This document shows positions 58,073-64,000 of a stretch of 64,000 bases of DNA, one piece after another. The position numbers and the translations under genes were made by a program. The notes under the pieces were generated by a model, which was not told the origin of the DNA, did not search any database, and was given only the letters and a program-made list of their open reading frames with translations. How positions within the stretch are numbered: the stretch's first letter is position 1; each line of letters opens with the position of its first letter. Source of the stretch: Neolewinella marina. Lineage in GTDB: Bacteria; Bacteroidota; Bacteroidia; Chitinophagales; Saprospiraceae. The stretch is taken from assembly GCF_002631205.1 (NCBI RefSeq), contig NZ_PDLO01000003.1, positions 248,001 to 312,000 of the forward strand, written 5' to 3'.

Positions 58073-60009
58073 CAGCGCAGGAAACTTAGCTGGAAGCGCA
58101 CTTCCAGCAGTTGCTGGATTTCCTTCACGGGGTTAAAACTGTTCCTGAGCAGCAGCCGCTGCACCTGAGTGAGTTCCTCCGGACGGACGAAGCGACCGTT
58201 ATCCCCCCGTTTCAGACCTAGCTCCGCCCGCAGGCGAATAAGCAACTCGTAGGCCTCTGCCGCCTCCTCGTACAGCCGGGCGTTCTGGGGCTCCAGTTTT
58301 GCCAGGGCTTCGAAACGCTTCAAGGTGTTGTTGATGTTGCCTTTGCGGGCTTGCAGGATGAGTACGCGGGCGGCGTCAGTGAGGGGGCGCATGGCCCGGG
58401 CCTTGAGGTCGAACTGGTCCTTGTGTTCCCCCGAGCGCTCCACCACGAAATTGCGGAAGAAGGTGAGCGGGCTGGGGTTTTGCAGGGCCGCCATAGCCAG
58501 TGAGGCCTGGAAGCGGGTGCTGTTGCTGCCGAGCTCGTCGAAGATGTGACTGGTCAGCTTGTCGGGCAGGCTGCCGTCGCCCCACACGCCCCGGTAGTCG
58601 AAGAAGATCGAGGTATTGAGCAGGTTTTCGGCCGTGTTCTCGTGCATCCACTCGGTGAACTGGTCCTTCCACTTGCTCACGCTCAGGCACCATTTCGGGT
58701 TGCTGGCCATCATGTCGCCATCGCAGTAGCGGTAGCCTACCTCGTTAAGGTGCTCGGTGACGTAGTCGGCCAGCTTGAGGAAGTAGTCTTTGGTGGAATT
58801 ATACTTGGCGGGACTTACGTCCTCGAAGATCAGGGCGTTATCCTGATCGGTCCGCAGCAATTGTTCGCCCCGACCCTGGCTGCCCAGGGTGAGCCAGTCG
58901 AAGAGGGCCGGAGGGTTGCCCAGCCCGTCGGCCTGCATCCGCGCCAACCCCAACTTGATGCATTTCCGGATAATTTCGTCGTTGATCTGCGTCATCACGG
59001 CCGTGATATAGCCGATGGCCACCTCCTTCTCCAGGTAGCTGCTCAGCAGCCGTTCGGCGCGGTCGCGCAGTTCTCGCAGGTAAGCCGGCGTGCGGGCGGT
59101 CGTTATTTCCTGGATTACGACCGCGGGATTGTTTCCTTGCAGCAACAGCAGGTCGTGCTCGCTGACCACCCCCGTCACCCGGCTTTTGTCCGTACCGTCC
59201 TCGGTCTGTACCAGGTGGTGATAACCCGTCCGGAGCATGCGGATCTGCACGTCCGTTACGGTGGCCTCGGTGGGGATACAGGATACCGGGCTCGACATGA
59301 TGCGCAGCACGGGCAATTTCCGGCTGACCATTCCGGTGGCCACGCACCGCCGCAGGTCGCGGTCCGTAATGATGCCGATGGGGCAGTGGTCCTCGTCCAC
59401 CACGATGATGGATCCGACGCCCTGTTCGGTCATCCGCTGGGCCGCATCCATGATGGTTTCGTTGGCGTGGCAGACTACGGGGTCGCGCGACCGGTGCAGG
59501 GACTGCAGGGTCAGCAGGTCAGGCTCTTCCCGGGAGGCGGCGGCGCCGGGCCGTTGCCGTTGCACGGCCCGGTACTCGAGGTTATAGCGGCTGCTGCCGG
59601 CCATGCTGGTGGCCAGGTACTCCAGTACCCGCGGGTGGTGGGGGATGATGTCGCGAAACCCCTCACTGTTGATGGCGTATAGCAGGGATTCCTCCACGGC
59701 CCGGGCCAGGAAGACGTAGGTATCGTCGGCCAGCAGGGGACGGATGCCGAAGATGTCCTTTTCGCCGCAGCGCTCCACCAGCAATTCCTGGCCGTCGGCG
59801 TCCTCGCTGTACAGCTCAATGACGCCCTCCTTCACGACAAAGAACCGGTCGCGGGGTGGTTCACCCGGGCGGAAGACTACCGTACCCGGGGGTTGGTAGC
59901 GGACTTCCACCCGCGAGGCTACCCGCAGGAGAGATTCCTGGTCGAGGTAACTGAAGGGCTCAATTTCCTTCAGGAAATCGTAGACGCGGTAGGTAACTTG
60001 ATTGGGCAT
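58072..60009 (-). CDS. cNMP-binding, CBS and DUF294 nucleotidyltransferase regulatory protein
   Basis: 645 residues from ATG 60009. A cyclic-nucleotide-binding domain at about 15-130 (LKEIEPFSYLD, VVFRPGEPPRDRFFVVKEG), a CBS pair at about 165-305 (NETIMDAAQRMTEQGVGSIIVV, GIITDRDLRR), a GlnD-like nucleotidyltransferase domain with GSQGRGEQLLRTDQDNALI near residue 385, and a DUF294_C helical domain at the end. The transferase motif (GS...R.EQ...TDQDNA) is intact, so it may modify a protein or bind a nucleotide. The known partner group includes DnaQ-like exonucleases, and here the exonuclease start overlaps its stop by one base. Confidence 0.9.
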   Translation of the reverse strand: MPNQVTYRVYDFLKEIEPFSYLDQESLLRVASRVEVRYQPPGTVVFRPGEPPRDRFFVVKEGVIELYSEDADGQELLVERCGEKDIFGIRPLLADDTYVFLARAVEESLLYAINSEGFRDIIPHHPRVLEYLATSMAGSSRYNLEYRAVQRQRPGAAASREEPDLLTLQSLHRSRDPVVCHANETIMDAAQRMTEQGVGSIIVVDEDHCPIGIITDRDLRRCVATGMVSRKLPVLRIMSSPVSCIPTEATVTDVQIRMLRTGYHHLVQTEDGTDKSRVTGVVSEHDLLLLQGNNPAVVIQEITTARTPAYLRELRDRAERLLSSYLEKEVAIGYITAVMTQINDEIIRKCIKLGLARMQADGLGNPPALFDWLTLGSQGRGEQLLRTDQDNALIFEDVSPAKYNSTKDYFLKLADYVTEHLNEVGYRYCDGDMMASNPKWCLSVSKWKDQFTEWMHENTAENLLNTSIFFDYRGVWGDGSLPDKLTSHIFDELGSNSTRFQASLAMAALQNPSPLTFFRNFVVERSGEHKDQFDLKARAMRPLTDAARVLILQARKGNINNTLKRFEALAKLEPQNARLYEEAAEAYELLIRLRAELGLKRGDNGRFVRPEELTQVQRLLLRNSFNPVKEIQQLLEVRFQLSFLR

Positions 60010-60028
60010 CGCCGATAAAGTACTGCAC

Positions 60029-61264
60029 TTATTCGTACCGCAGCGACTCAATGGGATCCAGGGCCGCGGCGCGCAGGGCGGGGTAGAGGCCGGACAGCAA
60101 GCCCACCACCGTACACACGATGAGCGCCAGGCCAATCCACAACCAGGGCACGATGAAGCTGCCTCCCGTAAACACTACCACGACGTTGCCGGCGGCTACG
60201 CCCAGCAGGATGCCGAACAGGCCACCCAGCTGGCAGATGACCACGGCCTCGATGAGGAACTGGAGGAGGATGTTGCGGCGGGTGGCCCCGAGGGCCTTGC
60301 GGACGCCAATCTCCCGGGTGCGCTCAGTGACGGACACCAGCATGATGTTCATCAGTCCGATAGCGGCCCCCAGCAGCGTCATCAGCCCGATGCTGATGGC
60401 GGCCAGCCGCAGCATGACGGTGTTCTCCTTGATGATACTCACCAGGTCGGAGCTGTTGGAAACCTCGAAGTCATTCTCCTGTCCGGCTCGCAGGCGGCGC
60501 ACCCGGCGCATCGTGAGCGTTGCTTCGGCCATGGCGGCGTCGATGCCCGTGGGGTCGCGGACCGCGATCAGGATGTCGTAGTTCGTCCGGTTGTTGGCGT
60601 AGAAGCGCTTGGCTTCCTGCAGGGGGATGAGTACCCGCTTGTCGTTGCTGGTCATGCTGGCGCCCTTGCTCTTAAGGGTGCCCACTACCCGGTAGCGATT
60701 CCCACCGGCGGTGATTTCCTTGCCGATGGCGAACTCGTCGTTACCGTTGAACAGGGTTTCCACCAGTTCCGACCCCAGGATGGCGAGGTTGCCCCCTTCC
60801 TGAACCTCCCGCATAGTAAAATTCCTGCCGGTAGCGATCTCAAACCCCTTGCTGTTCAGGTAGTTAGTGGTCATGCCGTAAAGTGACACGTTGGGGTTGG
60901 TTTCCCGGTCCTGGTAGGTCACGGCCGTGGCTCCCCGGGCGGGGAAGCTCACGCTGACGTCGGCCGGATATTCGTAGGTTTCCATGAATTCCATGGCCTG
61001 GGCGTAGGTAAAGGGCTCCGAACGCTTTCCTTCCCCGGGCCCCCCACGGGAGCGGACGGTTTCCCGTTTGCGGTCGATTTCGAAGGTGTTGGCTCCGAGG
61101 CTGGACAGGTTGGAGGAGAGGGAATAGATGGCCGCGTCGATGGCGGTAAGGATGCCCACGAGGGCCATGATGCCTACGGCGATGATGAGCGTGGTCAGCA
61201 GGGCCCGGAGCCAGTTGGTGCCTACGCTGCGCAACGCCACCCGGATGTTTTCCATGAAATCCAT
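60029..61264 (-). CDS. MacB/FtsX-type ABC transporter permease
   Basis: 411 residues from ATG 61264. One N-terminal membrane helix (ALLTTLIIAVGIMALVGILTA), a periplasmic MacB_PCD domain (about 45-270), and three C-terminal helices (FtsX domain, with the SVTERTREIGVRKALGATRRNILLQFLIEA block, cited here as TERTREIGVRKALGATRR). It acts with a LolD/MacB ATPase in moving lipoproteins or other envelope substrates. No ATPase gene is adjacent; the ATPase at 9224-9955 is a candidate partner. It lies 19 bases before the regulator gene on the same strand. Confidence 0.92.
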   Translation of the reverse strand: MDFMENIRVALRSVGTNWLRALLTTLIIAVGIMALVGILTAIDAAIYSLSSNLSSLGANTFEIDRKRETVRSRGGPGEGKRSEPFTYAQAMEFMETYEYPADVSVSFPARGATAVTYQDRETNPNVSLYGMTTNYLNSKGFEIATGRNFTMREVQEGGNLAILGSELVETLFNGNDEFAIGKEITAGGNRYRVVGTLKSKGASMTSNDKRVLIPLQEAKRFYANNRTNYDILIAVRDPTGIDAAMAEATLTMRRVRRLRAGQENDFEVSNSSDLVSIIKENTVMLRLAAISIGLMTLLGAAIGLMNIMLVSVTERTREIGVRKALGATRRNILLQFLIEAVVICQLGGLFGILLGVAAGNVVVVFTGGSFIVPWLWIGLALIVCTVVGLLSGLYPALRAAALDPIESLRYE

Positions 61265-61329
61265 AGTTGGTAAATGTAGCAGGAGCACAATGAAGGGGGA
61301 ATGTTTTTCGACGAACAACCAATTTGGGG

Positions 61330-61337
61330 TAGCTTTG
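61330..61337 (+). promoter_or_regulatory. -7 promoter element (TAGCTTTG) of lipA
   Basis: Exact TAnnTTTG ending 11 bases before the lipA ATG (61349), followed by an AT-rich leader (TACCTATAATT). It argues against the longer frame that starts at 61301. Confidence 0.6.
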
Positions 61338-61348
61338 TACCTATAATT

Positions 61349-62221
61349 ATGATCGATCTACCCGTAGCCCCTGCCCGCGCCGAACGTCAACGTAAACCCG
61401 ATTGGCTCCGCGTAAAATTGCCCATCGGACCCGACTACAAGCGGGTGCGCAAGCTGGTGGACGAGTACCAGCTCCATACCATCTGCCAAAGCGGCAACTG
61501 CCCCAACATGGGGGAATGCTGGGGAGCCGGTACGGCCACCTTCATGATCCTGGGCAACGTCTGCACCCGCTCGTGCAGCTTCTGTGCCGTCAAGACCGGT
61601 CGGCCGACGGAGTACGATGAAGACGAGCCCCGCCGCGTGGCCGAAGCCATCGATCTGATGCAGGTGAAGCACGCCGTACTCACCTCCGTGAACCGCGACG
61701 AACTGAAGGACCGCGGCGCCGAGATCTGGTACCAGACCGTCCGCCACATCAAGGAACGCACCCCCCAGGTGACCATCGAAACCCTGATTCCCGACGTGCG
61801 CGGCAACTGGGACGCCCTCTACCGCATGATCGACGGTGGCCAGGAGGTCGTCAGCCACAATATGGAAACGGTGGAGGAACTCTACCGCAAGGTGCGCCCG
61901 CAGGGGCGCTACAAGCGCAGCCTGGAGGAACTCCGCCGGATCAAGGAGGCCGGCAAGCGTACCAAAACGGGATTCATGGTCGGCCTCGGGGAAACCGAGG
62001 AGCAGGTGGAACGCATCCTCGATGACCTGGCCGAGTGCGGCGTGGACGTGGTGACCATCGGTCAGTACCTGCAGCCCACGGCCATGCACCTTGCGGTCGA
62101 CAGCTTTGTCACTCCGGATACCTTCGCCCACTACAAGGCCCTGGGCATGTCCAAGGGCTTCGATTTCGTGGAGAGTGGCCCCCTGGTGCGCAGCAGCTAC
62201 CACGCCGAGCGCCACCTCTAG
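61349..62221 (+). CDS. lipA: Lipoyl synthase
   Basis: 290 residues from ATG 61349. The auxiliary cluster motif C-x4-C-x5-C is in [12 protein letters not shown], and the radical-SAM motif C-x3-C-x2-C in [23 protein letters not shown] and [17 protein letters not shown] are standard. It inserts two sulfurs into octanoyl groups on lipoyl-dependent enzymes. The C-terminal [10 protein letters not shown] ends the family fold. lipB is not adjacent. Confidence 0.97.
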   Translation: MIDLPVAPARAERQRKPDWLRVKLPIGPDYKRVRKLVDEYQLHTICQSGNCPNMGECWGAGTATFMILGNVCTRSCSFCAVKTGRPTEYDEDEPRRVAEAIDLMQVKHAVLTSVNRDELKDRGAEIWYQTVRHIKERTPQVTIETLIPDVRGNWDALYRMIDGGQEVVSHNMETVEELYRKVRPQGRYKRSLEELRRIKEAGKRTKTGFMVGLGETEEQVERILDDLAECGVDVVTIGQYLQPTAMHLAVDSFVTPDTFAHYKALGMSKGFDFVESGPLVRSSYHAERHL

Positions 62222-62258
62222 TCCCGCTGGCGACGGTCTCCGCGCTTACCGCCGTGTT

Positions 62259-63611
62259 ATGTCGCTCAAGCAAGTCTTTTGCCCATCCGGCGTAGTCCCG
62301 ATTTACACCCTGGTGTGGCTGCGGATCGCGCTTGGGCTGCTGGGTGCTGGCGACATTCTCGGCAATGGCATCTACTACCACTGGATCCACGACGCCTATT
62401 CCGGTTTTACCTTCCGCTACTACGGCTTTGAGTGGGTACACCCGCTGCCGGAACCGTGGCTGAGTGTGTTCTTCCCCGTCGGATTTCTGTTGGGGCTCGC
62501 CGTGGCGGCCGGCTGGCGGTTCCGGATCACGGCGCCGCTGTTCGCCCTGTGTTTCACCTATCTGTTTTTGCTGGAGAAGGCCCACTACCTCAACCACGCC
62601 TACCTCTTCGTGTGGCTGGCCTGGTTGCTGGCCCTTACGCCGGCCTGGCGGGAATGGTCGCTGGACGTCAGGCGCGATCCGCGGCAGTGGTCGCCGGTAG
62701 CCCCGCGGTGGAGCGTGTACGTGTTCCCCCTGCTCATGGGGCTGGTCTACTTTTTCGGAGGGATCAACAAGATCAACCACGACTGGCTCCTCGAGGCATT
62801 ACCCCTCCACCTCTGGCTGGCCGCCCGCGCTGATATGCCGGTGCTGGGGCCGGTGTTTGCCCTGAAGTCCACGGCCTACGTCATGGCCTGGGGCGGGATG
62901 CTGCTCGACCTCCTGGCCCCCTTTCTGCTGCTGCACCGCCGGTTGCGCTGGGTAGCGCTCGCACTGCTGTTGTTCTTCCACGCGACGAACCACCTCATTT
63001 TCAACATTGGCATCTTTCCCTACCTCTCTTTGGTGCTGACCAGCCTGTTCTTCGCTCCCGACTGGCCGTTGCGCTTCGTGCAGTGGCTGGGCCGGCGAAT
63101 TCCCCGGGTAGCGGATTGGCGCAGCCGCTGGCGCGCCCGACTGGGAGAAGCGGTGTCGCCGGACCGGCTCTGGCACCCGCGCCCCGCCGCCCTGGTACTG
63201 CTGGTGACAGTGCATGCCCTGCTGCCGCTCCGCAACCACCTCTTCGGATCGGACGTAAACTGGACCGAGGAAGGGCACCGCTACAGCTGGCGCATGATGC
63301 TGCGCACCAAGCAGGGAAACGGGTTCTACCGGGTGGTGGACGAACAGGGCATGAGCCGTAATGTGTTCCCCTCCGACAGCCTCGACGACCGGCGGTACAG
63401 CAAACTGGTGACCCACCCCGACATGATCCTGCAGTACGCCCACCACCTCCGCGATGTTGCCAAGGGGCCGGTGGAGGTATACGGTCACTTCAAGGTGCGA
63501 CTGAATGGCCGGTTGCGGCAGGATTTCATCGACCCAAAGGTGGACCTGGCGCGCACGGAATGGGAGTGGTTGAGGGCCAAACCCTGGGTGCTGCCGGAGA
63601 TCAGAGAGTAG
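62259..63611 (+). CDS. Vitamin K-dependent gamma-carboxylase homologue (HTTM family)
   Basis: 450 residues from ATG 62259. Several membrane helices in the N-terminal 300 residues. The segment LLEKAHYLNHAYLF (Lys107) lines up with the active-site segment of human GGCX around Lys218 (LLDKTxxxNHSYLY), and YFFGGINKINHDWL with the GGCX YFYAGVKKLDADW block. The C-terminal soluble part has NWTEEGHRYSWRMML and VTHPDMILQYAHHL, also GGCX-like. Such enzymes turn Glu to gamma-carboxy-Glu using a reduced quinone, CO2 and O2. Bacterial members are known but their targets mostly are not; menaquinone is the likely cofactor here. A short gap (37 bases) separates it from lipA. Confidence 0.85.
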   Translation: MSLKQVFCPSGVVPIYTLVWLRIALGLLGAGDILGNGIYYHWIHDAYSGFTFRYYGFEWVHPLPEPWLSVFFPVGFLLGLAVAAGWRFRITAPLFALCFTYLFLLEKAHYLNHAYLFVWLAWLLALTPAWREWSLDVRRDPRQWSPVAPRWSVYVFPLLMGLVYFFGGINKINHDWLLEALPLHLWLAARADMPVLGPVFALKSTAYVMAWGGMLLDLLAPFLLLHRRLRWVALALLLFFHATNHLIFNIGIFPYLSLVLTSLFFAPDWPLRFVQWLGRRIPRVADWRSRWRARLGEAVSPDRLWHPRPAALVLLVTVHALLPLRNHLFGSDVNWTEEGHRYSWRMMLRTKQGNGFYRVVDEQGMSRNVFPSDSLDDRRYSKLVTHPDMILQYAHHLRDVAKGPVEVYGHFKVRLNGRLRQDFIDPKVDLARTEWEWLRAKPWVLPEIRE

Positions 63612-64000
63612 ACAGGTAGCGGTCGCCGCGGTCGCAGATGATGCACACGATGAGGCCTTCCTCCAGTTCGCCGGCGAGGCGGAGGGCGGCGGCGGTGGCT
63701 CCTCCGGAACTGGTCCCGGCAAAGACGCCGCACTCCCGGGCCAGGCGGGCGCTCATTTCCACGGCTTCCGTTTCGCTGACGTCAATCTTGCGGTCCACCT
63801 GACTGTCGTCGTAGATCGCCGGAACGAACTCCGGACTCCAGCGCCGGATCCCGGGGATGCTGCTACCGTCCGTGGGCTGTACGCCGACGATCTGTACCGC
63901 CGGAGACTGTTCGTGCAGGTAGCGTCCGGTTCCGGTAATGGTTCCGGTGGTGCCCATACTGCTCACGAAGTGAGTGATTTGTCCGTCGGTGTCTCGCCAT
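63601..64000 (-). CDS. PLP-dependent cysteine synthase-like enzyme, 5' truncated
   Basis: The frame is open through the right edge; 132 residues at the C-terminal end are seen. It reads WRDTDGQITHFVSSMGTTGTITGTGRYL, here cited in parts (DGQITHFVSSMGTTG; ITGTGRYL), the phosphate-loop region of cysteine synthase or cystathionine beta-synthase-like enzymes, then QIVGVQPTDGSSIPGIRRW and GVFAGTSSGGATAAALRLA. The PLP Lys lies in the missing part. The VQPTDGSSIPGIR segment is closest to the CysM-type group. It is convergent with the gamma-carboxylase homologue; their ends overlap by 11 bases. Confidence 0.88.
   Translation of the reverse strand, partial: WRDTDGQITHFVSSMGTTGTITGTGRYLHEQSPAVQIVGVQPTDGSSIPGIRRWSPEFVPAIYDDSQVDRKIDVSETEAVEMSARLARECGVFAGTSSGGATAAALRLAGELEEGLIVCIICDRGDRYLSTL

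Noticed and set aside
1-64000. CRISPR arrays, insertion sequences, prophage or attachment sites
   Set aside because: No regularly spaced repeats, transposase, integrase or phage structural genes were seen in the window.

Overview
The window is 64 kb of a GC-rich bacterial chromosome of ordinary housekeeping character: about 61 protein genes and one tRNA, with no phage, transposon, CRISPR or rRNA genes seen. Several things point to Bacteroidota: an LpxC-FabZ fusion gene, repeated TAnnTTTG promoter elements (the Bacteroidota -7 consensus) in front of genes, A-rich rather than Shine-Dalgarno leaders, a ribosomal protein S16 with a long acidic tail, a DUF2452 protein, and TPR/beta-propeller/SPOR envelope proteins. 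The high GC and gene set suggest the Saprospiria (Lewinella-like) branch; this last step is inference.

Layout. 1-4.6 kb: 3' part of a subtilase, a strong terminator, selD, a Rieske/FAD reductase, and a PNPOx-like protein. 4.6-5.0 kb: a gene-free stretch that ends in a terminator and may encode a structured RNA. 5-11.3 kb (mostly minus): an arginyltransferase-like gene, an ABC ATPase, lpxA and lpxC/fabZ (lipid A and fatty acid synthesis), a LolD/MacB-type ATPase, gatC, DUF2452 and a 2H phosphoesterase. 11.4-21.6 kb: a PorE-like TPR/propeller protein with two SPOR domains, an esterase, a serine/threonine dehydratase-like enzyme, ribH, xseA, rlmF, a phytanoyl-CoA dioxygenase-like protein, a YggS protein, an FKBP isomerase and msrA. 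21.7-29.6 kb: a nucleotide-translocase-like protein fused to HEAT repeats, argS, a Fpg/Nei glycosylase that lacks its zinc cysteines, and a three-gene overlapping unit (SMP-30, UPF0158, FemAB-like).

29.7-34.0 kb: PPK2 followed within a few bases by three genes of unknown function. Two of these carry peptidoglycan-binding modules and one has a YkuD-like H...SxGC signature. This is the least explained and most interesting operon here. 34-45.7 kb: accD, small transporters, a dicarboxylate symporter, a triple-LysM protein, a CNNM/CBS protein, a four-to-five-gene minus unit (acidic protein, FMN reductase, GT-C-like membrane protein, phosphodiesterase), a TalC-type transaldolase and rpsP. 45.7-54.5 kb: an aminotransferase IV, dapF, an HtrA protease, an aspartate-type aminotransferase, a GDSL lipoprotein, hemE, an acyl-CoA carboxylase beta subunit and tRNA-Leu(UAA). 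54.6-64 kb: an NlpE/META lipoprotein, a DEAD-box helicase whose start codon sits in a predicted hairpin, a coupled DEDDh exonuclease and cNMP/CBS/DUF294 regulator, a MacB-type permease, lipA, a vitamin K-dependent gamma-carboxylase homologue, and the 3' part of a cysteine synthase.

No complete new system is proven by the sequence. The best leads are the PPK2-linked cassette, the candidate RNA at 4.65-4.91 kb, the bacterial gamma-carboxylase, and a group of promoters placed so close to start codons that the mRNAs should be leaderless or nearly so.
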